From NCBI GenBank assembly GCA_019096195.1, contig JAGTXK010000172.1, positions 1 through 48,334 on the forward strand: DNA of 48,334 nt. Reading direction: 5' to 3'. Positions 34,442 to 46,311 of the stretch are shown here, one piece after another. The position numbers were made by a program, and so were the translations under genes. The notes under the pieces were generated by a model, which did no database searches, was not told the origin of the DNA, and saw only the letters and a list, made by a program, of their open reading frames with translations. The DNA is from Boletus sp. NGJ. Lineage: Eukaryota; Basidiomycota; Agaricomycetes; Boletales; Boletaceae. Numbering within the stretch: position 1 is the stretch's first letter; every line of letters starts with the position of its first letter.

Positions 34442-34892
34442 GATCGAAGCGGCCGTATAGTTTGTATAATACATGGATGTGACCAAACAGTAGCGTTGAA
34501 ACAAGTTGCAAGTTTATGCTCTGAGATCACGTGAGCTGAAGGACAGTGCAAGTCGGCGTAAAACTGTACCGCGAGGGCATTGATGGCAACCACGGGGAGG
34601 GTAAACCGGTGGGTGAGTATGTGTAGTGATGAGGGTGGAGAACAGGATTGAGAGACGACCTTTATCTCAACCTGGGCTCTTGTGCGGTCGTATATAGTAA
34701 GTTGTCGTTTTCGACGAGCTTTGTATAGCGTGTCTGCGATTTCTTGGTCCAACGGACTCGACACGGACTCGTGGAAAATACGTGATCCAAAAAAAGGCAC
34801 GTGTGAGGCTGTCAGCCAAGCGTCTTCATCAAAGTCGTTTCTCTCCATTCCCCAGCACTCCGCTCTCCCTCCCCCCTTCCTCATCCCCTCCA
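34442..34892. other. Intergenic, promoter side of the wall-protein gene
   Basis: 450 bp between the IMPase-like copy B stop and the next start. A long minus-strand frame (34893-34408) overlaps it but shows no motif and runs antisense to the next gene, so it is not called. Confidence 0.4.
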
Positions 34893-35648
34893 ATGGCCCT
34901 CCAGCACAGACAACAGGCTACCGGTTCCTCCTCCACCGCTACATCCGTTTCCAACACAGCCTCGTCAGTCTCCGCCGCTACCACTGCAACCACCACGCAG
35001 TTCGGTATAACAGGTGGCCCTGGGTACAACGCAAGCGCAACCCCGGTCACCTCCGTCGGTGCTAACGGGAATCCTGGAGAGATCGTCTTCACCCAACCCC
35101 CCCTTCAGTCCACCTCTTTCTACAAGATCGCTCCCGGCGAATATGTCACCTTTGGCTGGAACATCAGCTACCTCGTATACACACCCACCGCCATAACCGT
35201 ATCCGCCGCCTGTGAAAACGGCAACACATATCCGGTCGGTCCTACCGACGGCGTCATTGCAGGGGACGCGCAAAGCGTCGTGTGGTATCCATATGGTTAC
35301 CAGACCGCCAACCCTAGCTTGCCCCTCGCACAGGCAAGCTATACGTTGCTTATATTCGGTTCAGACGGTCCAAAGGCAATTCCAACTCCCGGGTACCTTG
35401 AACCGAACAACCAACTCCAGTTTGCATTGTATACCCCTCAGGCGTACACACCCCTGGCAAGCGGTATGTCGTTTTTGTCTTGTTCTCCCACATCCGATTG
35501 ATTTATTCTGTTATCAGGTTGGCAATGCGCCGGTTGTGGAGGTGCGCTTGAACAATTCAAAGCCCATCCCGCCTCAATCGCACTCTTCACCACCTTGCTG
35601 GTCATCTTCCTCTCGGGGTTCACGACACTGCGCAGAGTCTGGGATTAG
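34893..35648 (+). CDS. Cell-surface protein resembling the fungal DUF7137 family
   Basis: Exons 34893-35463 and 35518-35648 give 233 residues. After a Ser/Thr/Ala-rich stretch of about 40 residues comes a beta-rich domain (QSTSFYKIAPGEYVTFGWNI, SYLVYTPTAITVSAAC, SVVWYPYGY, ASYTLLIFGSDG, NQLQFALYTPQAYTPLAS). A CAGCGG cysteine pair and a C-terminal membrane helix (IALFTTLLVIFLSGF) with a basic tail follow. I match this by layout to fungal proteins annotated DUF7137; function unknown, probably membrane-anchored at the cell wall. No signal peptide follows the ATG used here, so an upstream exon carrying one may be missing from the model. Confidence 0.65.
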
Positions 35649-36805
35649 GCGCATCCTTCCTTTCGTTTTGGACCGAACATTGGAAAGTTGATCGTCTTGG
35701 GTTTCATAGACGTTTCGGACGGACTTGCATTGGACACCACACATACGCTCTAAGATATATTACGTTGCTCACTTTTATGCCGCATTTTTCTTATATCGCT
35801 TGGTCTGTAACGCCAGATCATTCCCACATTTGTGGTATAATGTGCTCTCGCTACGCATCTTCAGCTTTCGCGTTCCACAGACCTTTATTGCTTGTCATAC
35901 CAGATGGTGGTGCTGCAACGGACGCGCGTGTCTTTGTCTGCCTGATTGATCTGCACGGTACATGCGATCAATGGAGGCAGTCATTTACTCGAGCAGCTTC
36001 GGTTGCAAGGGTTGCTAGACTCTGGAATATTCAAAGTGTAGCTATGCTGTGACTCTCGTCACAGACGCCAAATTCAACCCCCGCTTGGCTAAGAGTTGAA
36101 TCCTGTCCCCGCAAGTCAGCATACTGGCCAAGTCCCATCACAAGGCTGCAGACAAAACTCTCGTTGAACCATCATGATAAGACGACCTATGTTTAGGATA
36201 CCCCGCACGGGATGTCGATTCACTCCCACAATCCGACTTCGCATCATACAGGGCCGCTCTATACTTTGTTTGCCTCAGCACCACCCGAGTTCCAACTCCC
36301 ATGTCCCAGCGGAAACAAAGGTCACGCCGAGCATCACGCCGCCTCGGGCTCCCGTTTGTCCACTAGAACGGGGTTGTGATTGCGACTCTGAAACCATCCC
36401 AGAATAGATTCTCCATGAGCAATCTACGAGTCCGCATTCGCGAAGACTCGGTCTCTGCTGTTCCACCATCCTCGATTATCATCAACCTGGCACATTAGCA
36501 GTGCCAAGGTTCGGTATCGCTATCTCCCAGCTTTACCACTGGGTTTTCACCGCGGGTGGATATTGTTTTCTCAGAGGGATAGTCCATTCTTCCAGGTCAC
36601 CACAAGAAAGCCCTATCTCCGTATGTTCCGGACCGCATGACACCGTACCAGAGTCATCTGATGTTCGGGAGAACAAGGTCGCGTACCAACTTCAAAGTCA
36701 GGGGGGGGATTCATATTTAAGCGTGGCCACGAGGAAGTGGAGATGGCCTGAGTGCATTCCTTCCTGGTCAAACTTCTCTTAGATACTGGACTTTCTCACC
36801 ACGTT
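35649..36805. other. Gene-free stretch upstream of the sugar transporter
   Basis: 1157 bp with no supported gene; the longest open frames (78-95 codons) lack motifs. A CCCCGC word near 36106 resembles a Mig1 glucose-repressor site, which would fit a transporter promoter, but one short match is weak. Confidence 0.35.
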
Positions 36806-39177
36806 ATGGCGAAGGACGTACCAACAAGCAAGAAGGCAGTATTGCTTGCCATCTTCATCGCGTTCGGTGCGTGCAATGAATTCTGCCATTACGATGAATC
36901 CCATGAACTGACGGGTGTATAGGAGGTAAGATTTCTACTGTCAGAGATGGAATAGAGTTAGATCTCTTCGGCAGGATTTCTGTTCGGATATGACATGGGT
37001 GTTATCTCGGTACGATTCTCCTTTTGTGTCCCTTCTGTCCTCAATTGGCTTTGTAGGGTTGTCTTATAATGCCAGACTTCATAAACCGATTCGGCCAGGC
37101 GGATTCCACTGGCCAGTCGTACCTATCAAGCTCGAGACAGTCAATCATTGTCTCATTGCTTTCAGCAGGGTAAGTCTCTCTTGCTGTCTCACCGGATGGA
37201 CTTGAATTCTCATCATCTCTGCAGAACATTTTGGTGAGCTCGTATTGTGTCTTTCGCCAAGAATTCCTTCTCACCTAACAGACAGTGGAGCACTTGCGCA
37301 AGCGTTAACAGCTGATCGACTAGGGCGTCGAGGCTCTATTCTGTTCTGGTCTGCAGTGTTCACTATTGGCGTCGCCATTCAAACGGGGACCACATATTCT
37401 CTGGTACAGCTTGTTATTGGACGTTACATCGCCGGTCTAGGTGTTGGCGCTCTATCAGGTACAGACTTGTGCCAAGTCGTCATCGCAGACTAACTGTATG
37501 TTTCACAGCCATCGTCCCGCTTTACAACGGAGAAACTGCACCGAAAGCGATTCGTGGAACGATTTTGGTGATATATCAAGTACAAATCATTTCTGGGTAT
37601 GCATGACAACTTCCCATCTCTATCAATAATCAATGGTGGTCTCGCTAGGATTTTCTTGAGCTATGTTTTTGAGCTGGGCAGCCATGTGCTCAATAACACG
37701 GGCTCATGGCGCATCCCGATTGGCCTGCAGATGGTCTGGGGATTGATCCTGCTCTCCGGCATGTTCTTCCTACCGGAGTCACCGTAAGTCTTTTCGCACC
37801 GTTTTTGTAGATCTGCCTTCACAGCAGAACTGTCCCCTCAGTCGTCATTTGCTTGGAACAGGCAGAGGTGAGGAAGCAAGACGCGTGATCGCGGAATTAA
37901 ACAGTGTTCCGGAGGACGATGCCTTGGTTATCGAGATTGTCGAAGAGCTTGACTTTGCCATTAAAGCGGAGAACGAGGGCGGCAAGGCAACCTGGGCCGA
38001 ATGTTTCTCTCCGAGAAATGCCATGTGGCGCCGTACGATCAATGGGATGATGCTGCAATTTATACAGCAACTAAACGGACAAAACTTTTATTGTGCGTCA
38101 CGTGGGCTGAATATCGTCGTGTCTGAACTCAATTTTCTTCTGTCCCGTAGATTATTATGGGGACACTTTCTTCGAGAGTGCAGGTGCTGGGTAAGCCAAC
38201 GTACTCGTCTATCGCCTGGGTACATTTCCACTCAAACCTCATAGTCTTTCACCTTACATTATTCAGACAATCCTGGGGGGAGTTTCGGTGGTAGGGACGC
38301 TTCCAGCACTATACTTTATTGAGACTTGGGGTCGCCGCAAGGTCCGTTCTTGTGCAAAATTTCGTCAGAATTCCATCTAACATGTATCTAGTCGCTGCTC
38401 CTTGGCGCATTCACACAAGGAGTTTGCGCGTTCATCGTGTGTTCTGGACGCCTTTCATCAATAGCCTTTACTTAAAGAGCTCTTAGGTCGCGCTCGTCGG
38501 CCATTTCTATCTCGCAGCCACTGGAACCCCTGTCTCTGCGTTGACGTCGCGTAACAAGGCAGCTGGAGGTGTGGTCATCACATTTGCGGTCCTTCAGGTC
38601 TTCATCTTTGGGACGACATGGGGCCCGACACCTTGGGTGTACCTCGGCGAGTCCTTCCCGCTCCGTGTCCGACCTAAATCGATCGCCCTTGGAAGTGCAT
38701 CGAGTGAGTAACGTTAGCGCGCGTTCCGAAATGCACGGTGTGCTGATGGGCTTCGTGAGTCTAGACTGGTTCTGGAACTTTATGCTGTCCTTCTTCTCCC
38801 CACGCATCGTGGCCAAGTGCGTCCCCCACCCTCTTTTTTTTTTCTTTCTTTGGGGGCTCAACGTGTTTTTTTTTTTTTGGCTGGTAGGATCGGTCCCTTG
38901 ATCATGCTCATCTTCTTTGGCATGCTCGTCGTCGGTCTCTTTTACGTCTACTTTTTCATCCCTGAAACCAAGGGGATCACGTTGGAAGAGGTGACAACCC
39001 TTATCGCCTCCTTGCCCTGTTTCGCACAGCTCATCGCCGTCACAGGTCGACGAGTTGTACCGGTCTGGTATCCCTGCATGGCGCTCGGCGGGATGGCAGC
39101 CAAGCGAGAAGCATTATCACCACGACGTACTCGAAGTGCACGAGAAGCGCGTCTCGGGATTCGAGGACGTGGCTTGA
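36806..39177 (+). CDS. MFS sugar (hexose-type) transporter, 16 exons including 3-nt and 9-nt microexons
   Basis: Sixteen exons sum to exactly 518 codons (517 residues): 36806-36866, 36923-36925, 36975-37009, 37057-37169, 37225-37233, 37286-37458, 37509-37596, 37649-37783, 37842-38092, 38151-38190, 38245-38341, 38392-38436, 38487-38703, 38765-38816, 38888-38990, 39046-39177. Family marks: FGGFLFGYDMGVIS in helix 1, ADRLGRRGSI after helix 2, IGRYIAGLGVGALS, PLYNGETAPKAIRG, FFLPESPRHLLGTGR closing the first half, QQLNGQNFYYYYG in helix 7, ETWGRRKSLLLGA, GPTPWVYLGESFPLRVR and IPETKGITLEEVDELY. The GG of FGGFLFG needs the 3-nt exon GAG. A decayed relative lies on the other strand at 24.6-26.3 kb. 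Confidence 0.92.
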
Positions 39178-39432
39178 GGGCCGTCAGTCGAGGAAAGGGG
39201 TTCGTTATGACGTGGATGTATTTTGGACAGGGATCTAGTATTTACGCATTTTTTTGAACACGCCATGATTAGAGGACCCGCACGAGTTGATACACCGGGC
39301 CCCGGGGCAGTCCATTCAATGCACCCATCATGATATGTGATGCGACGACGTATAACATGGATCTCAAACACGAAAGTGCAGCCATGTTTGACCAAGCCGA
39401 AAGGAGCTCACCCATACACGCACCCTATAGTA

Positions 39433-41312
39433 CTAAGATGACGTCTCCGACAGCCAGCGCTCCCAATCCCTGACCGTGTCCCTCAACAAGCTTGCGCCAC
39501 CACCCTCTTTAACACCCTCCACTTCCTTCCTCGGTGCATCCGAATCATACGCAACGCCAAACACGCCCTCGACGATCGCCCGTCGAAGAAAAGGTACGAG
39601 GATGCGGACATACGCCGCTCCTACGGCGCGCATTGCCTCTCTCTCGGCAACGTCTCCGCGCCACCCTCGTGCATACCCAAACAACGACTCCCCATTCCTA
39701 CCCAGACCCGACTCGAGCGCGTCCAGCACGCCACCCTGCGAACCCATCGGAGCGAGCGTGCGTAACCGATTGAGAGCCCGTAGGTACGTATTCAACGTCA
39801 CCGCGAGCGGGGGGAACGCGGTCAATAGCTGTGGCGGCGTGTGTGTTGCGCTCGACGGCTGAATGGATATCGCAGCAAGGGCTGGAAGGGGCTGGGTAGC
39901 AGAGACGAGCCATTTACTTGGCGGTGTGGGTTTGCTTCCCGACGACGACGCATGCTTGGCGAGCGCGGTGGACCATTCGCGTTCCGCCCCCGTTCTGATG
40001 TCGCGAGCAAAGCCGTCTATGACAGCGTGTGTGATGAGCGGAGATAAGAGCGAACGAAAATCCTACACGAATGAAGGTGAACATGAGTTGTCGATGTGTC
40101 AGCATGGATGACACGTACCATCCCGATACGCGCCATGGCTGAACTACAGTACGCGAGCTGAGTTGCGAGCGGGGCAAGATGGGGATAAGCGCGCCGAAGG
40201 TAGGTTTTGATTGTCGGAAGGAGCAAACCGAGCAGTGTTGACGGAAGCGTGTGTTTGATCACTGGATCGGGAAGAGGTGTTGTAGACGGCAAGTGAGACA
40301 GCGAGGCAGACCCGTGCGGTGATGACCGCTCAAGAAAGATGGTCGTGTACTGCGTCACGAGGTCGTAGGCACCTTCGCGCCAAATATCAATGTACCTTTT
40401 GAGGAACCTCGCAACGTCCTCTGCGCGCCGGTCCATCTCCCTTTCGCGATCCGTCGTGTTGCTTCCTGTGATATTGCTCCCGTCGTCGCTGAACGTGGTG
40501 ACCGACACGCCAGCATCACGTTCGACGGTTTGAAGTGCGGTTTGAAGGCAGCCTATGCGCGCGCTCACGAACCCGAGCGCGAGTTCGCTCTCAGGCATGA
40601 CTTGCATCCTGCGGAGAAACTGAACCGCCTTCCAGAGCGCAGGCAGTTTCCGTCCAGGCTCGTGGAGCGTACCGAGGAGAAGCAACCGCATCGCGTGCAA
40701 CGAAGACGCAATCTCCGCCTGTAACGCCCTCACGAGCGGAAGCGGGGGCGTACTATGCCCGTCAGACTCGGGCGGTTCGTCGCCCTGCGATCGGATGGTA
40801 GACAGCGCTGAGAGCGCAGTGGTGGCGTGTCCGGCCAATGCCAATGCCTCGGCGTAAAGCCCGTTACGGACGCAAGTGTCCATGAGGACGGGGACGTCGA
40901 GCAGATCACGAAGCTTGTCGTATTGTTCGAGAACGACGCGTGTCCGTTGCCGTTCTTCGATCACGGTAGGACCGCTCTTCTCGCGGAATGTGCGTGCCAC
41001 ATCGTCGAGCGCGGGGAGAGCTGTGTCTAGTAGGGTATTGAGGGAGGTGTCGAGTGACGAGAGAGAATTGAGGAGCGCGGAGGATGTGTTGTGCAAAGAG
41101 AGGATGGTTGGATACGATGTGTGGGCTAAGGCGTTCAACGAAGCAGTTAGCGTATGCGATTGGGTGGAGAGCGTTGTCGGGGTCGCTAATAGGTCGGACA
41201 ACGGGAGAGAAGGTAGTCCGCCGAGATACGATGCATTTTCGGGGTGTTCTGTAAGAATGAGGGAGGAGGAGAAAAGGTTCAGCAGAGTCGTGGCTTCGCC
41301 GTCAGTCGTCAT
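39433..41312 (-). CDS. COG8: Conserved oligomeric Golgi complex subunit 8 (Dor1 family)
   Basis: COG8 links the two lobes of the COG tether that handles retrograde vesicle traffic in the Golgi. Exons 41312-40119 and 40062-39433 join in phase across a GTACGT/TAG intron and give 607 residues, a normal fungal length. Dor1-family words include YLGGLPSLPLSDLLATPTTL, RNGLYAEALALAGHAT, MRLLLLGTLHEPGRKLPALW, FLRRM, RARIGCLQ-like, RYIDIWREGAYDLVTQYTTI and YCSSAMARIGMDFRSLLSPL. The long acidic/proline loop between the N-terminal helices and the mid domain is variable. The C-terminus is an Arg/Glu-rich helix ending in WERWLSETSS. Confidence 0.88.
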
Positions 41313-41711
41313 GGGAGTACTCTGCAGTGGGATATCTCTGCGTGGTGCAGGACGCTAGTGAGCATGCGACTTTCCAGCTCACTTGCGGTCGGGTGACACT
41401 GACTCTATTTACCAAGATGATTGCAATGCGGCAACCGAGTATAGATACAAAAACAACAAATAAATAGGTCGAACGTATCGTAGATCAAGTCGTCAAATGA
41501 AAGCGAATGGTAACAATTTATTGTAGGATAAGATAATTGGCTAGGAAAATCCGATCATGAATCTCGGTTGTTGGAATGAACACATGTCCGACGAGCGAGC
41601 TAAAGCACTTGGATTAGTAGAGGGTGAAATGCACAAAACAGTGAAGTGTGTACATCGCGATCAGGAGAAGACGGCTTCAAAGAGGTGGTGATGTTGATGT
41701 TGATTGGTTGC
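41313..41711. other. Intergenic between two minus-strand genes
   Basis: About 400 bp, fairly AT-rich, between the F-box stop and the COG8 start. No gene or repeat is seen. Confidence 0.4.
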
Positions 41712-43112
41712 TAACACAACGAGCTAGTGACGGCTTTACCGCGCTACACACACACACACACACAGTTAAAGACCGAAACCCCTGAAAAACGTACACTTAC
41801 CGCCATGGCGCGGTGAACGCGGACATCATTTGTAATACGGAGGTCTACACCGCGGAATGCACACGCCATCTTCAACGCCGAGAGCTGGCGATGACCGTGA
41901 CCCTTATCCCACACGTTGACCGTAACGCTCTCCAGTTCATCCAGAGTCTTAACGGCTTCTACGAGGGTGTGTAGCGGGGTGTCCTGATCCATGCCAAAAG
42001 CGAGGTGCTGAATTCCCGTTGGAAGTTGTCGGAAGACGGCGGGTATCGCAGACGTGGATGGGCGCTCCGTCCGCAGTTGACGAAGAGAACGGCATCGGAT
42101 GATAGCTGTGGCGTGTTCGGATGTTGTACAGGAAGGGATAACGAGTTCTTGCAAGCTCTCCATGTGGTTCTTGGTGAGGTAATCCAGCATGTCCAGACTT
42201 GGCTCACGGTCTAGTTCGATTGCGCACAAGCTATTCGCTCGCGAGGACGTATACAGAAGCCACTCGAGGAAGTCGAGGGAGGGTTCGATCTGGCAATTCA
42301 TCCTCAACCTAGTGAGTGCATACGCGAAGGGTGGATGAGTCAACCCTAGTGAGAGGTGAGGGGTCTTTCCAGTGATTGACAACGACGTGAGGGATGGCCA
42401 GATGTCAAGAAGCTGGACGATAGACTGGTCGTTGTCGGACCAGTTACTAAAGTGCAATGATGTGATTGGTGGACCAGTCCGGAGTAGTTCCAAGGTACCG
42501 AGTTCAAAGGGCGGTGCTGGTCGACGCATACGTTCAAGAGCGGGACTGCCGACAATGTCATTGCCAGGTTCCCCGCAACCATAGAGGGAAATGTTGAGCT
42601 CGCGGAGGTTTGGACAGAGGATGATAGCACGAGCAAAACTAGCCTGTTTGAGAGGACTAGGCTGGTTGTTGTCCAAGACGATACGCATCTGGACGACAGA
42701 GTCGCCAAGGATTTTACCACGCCCTGTGGAACGGTCTACAGCGGAGATGAATGAATTGTACGCAGCCTGCGAGCAAAGATGAATTCTCTTGAAAAGGCGT
42801 TTTTGTGCAGGGAGCGACCATGACTTGCAAACGAGTGCGCAAGTTCTAAGGAACTCTGCGTCGACGATGCCGTCCTCAAAGCTCACGATCTCAAGAATGT
42901 CCAGCACGACCTCGAGCGGAATACCGCGTGCCGGGACACGAGGTGCTTGGGAACTGGCAGGGAACTTGGGGGGAAGAGGTGCGAGGGCCAAGTCAAAGGA
43001 CACCTGGTGGGGCTCAGCCTTGAGACACGTTAGACACGCTCGAGTGGATGGGGAGAGCAAGACTCACTCTCGGAGGAGGCATCCAGAATCGTCCAGAGTT
43101 GAATAGGCGCAT
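41712..43112 (-). CDS. F-box protein with leucine-rich-like repeats
   Basis: Exons 43112-43068, 43018-41801 and 41744-41712 give 431 residues. The F-box lies at about 45-95: IPLEVVLDILEIVSFEDG, then LRTCALVCKSWSLPAQKRLF. After it come irregular leucine-rich segments (LRELNISLYG, ITSLHFSNWSD, LTSLSITG, ALTRLRMNCQI, LQELVIPSC, LRQLRTERP, IQHLAFGMD). Large families of such F-box/LRR proteins are typical of Agaricomycetes; they act as Skp1-linked substrate adaptors of SCF ubiquitin ligases, with targets unknown. The short first and last exons are less certain than the middle one. The last intron contains an (AC)9 microsatellite right at its acceptor. Confidence 0.82.
41747..41764. repeat. (AC)9 microsatellite
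   Basis: Nine AC units lie within the last intron of the F-box gene, next to its TAG acceptor on the minus strand. Length changes here could alter splicing. Confidence 0.9.
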
Positions 43113-44740
43113 GGCTATCGTAAAGGGTCGTTGATTATAAGGACGTTAGTAGAAGAAGTGAAACGTAGGATGAACACCGTCCCAGACACATTCGAAGCCA
43201 GGGGAGAGGTGGCCATCGATCGAGGACCGAGTTCATTTTATATGTCGGCGATACCCTCGACGGAGCGGACACGGTGATTTCGCGTAATTGGCCGTCCAAA
43301 CGTGCAAGAGTATGTTTTCCGGCACAGCCAAAGGTTCGATTCGTCCTGAATCTTGGATCCTCAGTTCTCCACGCGTCAATTGTTTGACCCACGCGGTTCA
43401 ACAGAGCCCCCAGGAAATATGAACACCTGACTCGCGGTAACTTTCCTTGGTGACGGAACAAACGTCGAGTCATGATTGGCCATACCAAGGTAACTCAACT
43501 CAGCCGTTGCAGACCTCCGCAATGACCGTGGCCAAGTCTGAATACAGGTGCCCGAACAGGTTCAACGTGTAGCAACTCCAGCACATTAAGCACTGCCTTT
43601 GTTATATGCGCTCATTCAAGACTAGTTGTACTTCTCACGCCGTCCCTAGCGCTGATTCATCAATGATTAGCTGAAGAGCGGCTGAGAAACACATGCTTTA
43701 CTGAGATTATAGGGGTTCACAAGCGACCCACTGTTCACAGAGAGAAGTTCCCATTGTCATAAGTTCACCCGCGGGATTCAGCATCTACAATGCAATGCTT
43801 GACATGAGTAAATTACAACAAAGATATATTGCCTACCTGAAAAAAGACATCAGGACAATTGTGACGGAACTTTAAATCTTTTTGTGACTGAGCACAAAGA
43901 ACCAGTTTTGGATGGATGAAGGATGACGCACGGGGAGATCAGATTTGAGATGAGTCACTTCCGGAACATGAGCGGAGCAAGTGCGGTGCGTCATTCGGAG
44001 GCGTAGCGAGTAGCAGTAACCGACAACCAGAGACACGGCGGCCTGGCCCTATGATACAGTGTAGTACATGCTGGCACGTTTGAAAGGTGCGGTTGGCGCG
44101 TGCCTGGTACTGTACATTGGTGAGAAAGATATCCGAAGCGATAAGGAGTCTCGCCGTGGCGCAGAAGTGAGGTTTTGTATCTGAACGTCTGAACGTTTGA
44201 ACCTTGCGGAGTTGAGCAGAACCATGTGAGCACGACGCTTGCTTGAACTTGTCCTCTGGTCACTTCACACTACGCGGGACCATCACCGCGGACGAAGCAG
44301 AGGGATGGATGTCCCGTTGGTGCAGAATTATCGCCGTGCGTCTTCCATTCCATCGCGGTTGAAAGAACAATGGAAGTGAAATCCCGATCTGAGAGCCCCC
44401 GCCATTGTCGGTACCCTGATCTCGGGGCCGTAAGCAATAGAACCCCTGGAGAAACAAACGAATGTGCCCGAGTCAGAAAAGTTAGAGTCAATTGTTTAAA
44501 TTCGGATCAAGAGGAAAATGAGACTTTCCACACTGCAAAAGTAAGGTCACTTTCAGAAATGTACCGAGTGAATTCCCCCGAGAGTCAGGGTCATTTCCTG
44601 GCAACGGCTAACCCGTGCACTGCGCCATCGCCCTCCAATCGCCCTCGCCGTTGACGCGTTGACGCGCAGAAGCGACCACACAACGCGTGCAATCGCGTGC
44701 GTTGTGCAGTCGCTGCTGTATGCGCCCTCGCCCTCGCCCT
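43113..44740. other. Gene-free stretch before the right-hand flank
   Basis: About 1.6 kb without a supported gene. A minus-strand frame of 117 codons (43488-43135) and smaller ones show no motif. From about 44650 the diverged hairpin related to the left repeat cluster begins. Confidence 0.4.
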
Positions 44741-45331
44741 TGCTGGACTATACCTGACCCGTGGGTGTACCCGCGACGGGTACGGGCACCCATGGCAGCA
44801 CTTTTGTCAAGCTCAGATGGTCTTACAGACCATTTTCTACCTACAAGGAGAATTGGTCTGTGAGACCCCACCATTCGCCTCACTCGCCACTACTATTACG
44901 TTTGGCAAAGGTGATCTACCCATGCTGGAGAGAACGCCATTCCCACCCTTAACGTAGGTACCCGCTCATACCCATCCAGTCCGTCTGACATGCATTTAGT
45001 TTGACGAAGCGGACGTTATCAACAAATCCTACATATGCTTCCACCGCGCAAAATCAAGTCCGTACGAAAAACGCGAGGATCAACGCGTCACATCGTCGGA
45101 CAAACTCTTGTGCTTACAATCCGAACTCGCACAGTTTCTGGAACTTGCCAAGACACTTTTAACGCGCGAAAATCTGAAGAAAGAGAATGAATGGACAGCA
45201 AGTCTAGGAGAAAAGGTTTGGATTCGCAGAGCTAAAGCGCAAGTTCCCTGCCCTAGGAACCCAGGAGGACGAGCAACTGCTGCACGAGAAATAACGGGTC
45301 GCAACGAAACCGAGAGTAGAATCAACGAAGT
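44741..45331 (+). repeat. Right copy of the 590-bp inverted repeat
   Basis: Plus-strand partner of 2426-3015. It starts with the same 27-bp motif (44741-44767) and ends with the five bases GAAGT, after which the two copies differ completely. Here the EPL1 sequence continues into further EPL1 exons, while on the left it continues into RVB2. The right copy is therefore the more original arrangement. Confidence 0.85.
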
Positions 45332-45800
45332 ACGATGGTCTATTCCACACCCATTCGATGCCGACTGACCTACCTCTTCCAGCCGCATTGCCGGCCTAAA
45401 GATCCGCACCCGAGAAAGCGGCGATTCTGGTGCACCCACACCAGACCGAAGCCGCTATTCGTCCGAGAGAGCGTCTCACCCTCATCAACGCTGCGATCGA
45501 ACGCGGTCTTACACGACGCAAGAAAGGGATCATGGCTACGAAGATATCATCGAGGTCAGGCTTTGATCGAACTCCCCTTTTTTTTTTGCCAAGATTCTGA
45601 CAAACTGTCTCGGAACCCGTACCAGCGTCCGTCACTCCCATACGCCCGCCGATACTGGAAAGTTATCCCTCCTCCAGCGCGGCCATCAGAGTCACCATCG
45701 CTACACACGGATATGGAGAGAGGGTTTGAATACCTCAGCTACCTTCGTCGTTGTGTAACGCGGTCCGGTAACTCTATAGTTGATCAACGTGATGCATTCT
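44895..45800 (+). pseudogene. EPL1 (Enhancer of polycomb-like, NuA4 subunit) pseudogene
   Basis: Frames jump but the order follows fungal Epl1. VIYPCWRERH is followed by PTLN, then, after a retained intron (GTAGGT..TTTAG, about 44954-45000), FDEADVINKSYICFHR. Next come SSDKLLCLQSELAQFLELAK, TLLTRENLKKEN, KRKFPALGTQEDEQLLHEK in another frame, AAIRPRERLTLINAAIERGL, and RNPYQRPSLPYARRYWKVIPP. Known Epl1 has the matching words (PTLN-DE, YVCFRRRE, SS-KL-LR-EL, QR--LKKE, LKRKF, PYASR-WKV-PPP). Frameshifts, stops and poly-T runs (45575-45590, 45812-45829) break it. The N-terminal EPcA start is not present. Confidence 0.85.
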
Positions 45801-45923
45801 CCCGAAGGGAATTTTTTTTTTTTTTTTCACCGACTACGAATCGGCCTCACCGCAGCTTTGGTCGGCGCCTGGAAGAAGATTTTGACGAGGGCAGTCACCC
45901 AGGACAGTATATCACACAGGCGC

Positions 45924-46290
45924 TCACTCCTCGACCTCCTGTTGACTGACACGTGCGGACACGTCGTGGGCGACGATCCCAAACTGGCGTTTCCACCACG
46001 CACAGAGTCTGACGTCCATCAGGGGGTACTTTTCCGGGAACTCGGCAGAGTTGGGGAAGGGGTATTGGTTCTGGGCGTGGGCGAAGAGGTGGACACTGAC
46101 ATGGGCGACGGGGAGAGGTCGGGTGGTGGGATCGACGTAGTAAGTTAAGAACGCACGCACGAGCGCTGGGGTGGGCGAGGACGCTTTTGCCTGGCCGGTG
46201 GAGTCGACCTTGGATACGTAGAGCACGGCGCTGGATGTGGACGGTACATGGTAGAGGGAACAGTTTAAAAATATCCCTTTAACACTTTCC
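45924..46290 (-). pseudogene. RTT109-type histone acetyltransferase fragment
   Basis: An open minus-strand segment of about 120 codons reads YHVPSTSSAVLYVSKVDSTG, SPTPALVRAFLTYYVDP, VHLFAHAQNQYPFPNS, then VRLCAWWKRQFGIVA before a stop. These match the C-terminal half of the fungal Rtt109 catalytic region (LYVSKVDS-G, LVRA-L-Y--DP-TRP, LFA-AQ-QYLFPNS, LC-WWK). The N-terminal half, including the start, is missing: similarity ends at about 46290, next to a hairpin and AT-rich transposon-like DNA. Rtt109 acetylates H3K56. It faces the EPL1 pseudogene tail to tail with about 120 bp between. Confidence 0.8.
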
Positions 46291-46311
46291 GTCAATCATC
46301 AGTTTTCTAAA

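Noticed and set aside
34408-34893. 161-codon minus-strand frame
   Set aside because: It is partly antisense to the wall-protein gene, lacks motifs and has no splice links.
39433-41312. Assignment as COG5
   Set aside because: The first impression was a COG subunit in general; words such as MARIGMDFRSLLSPL and RNGLYAEAL fit the Dor1/COG8 family better.
43135-43488. 117-codon minus-strand frame
   Set aside because: No recognisable domain and irregular residue use; probably chance.
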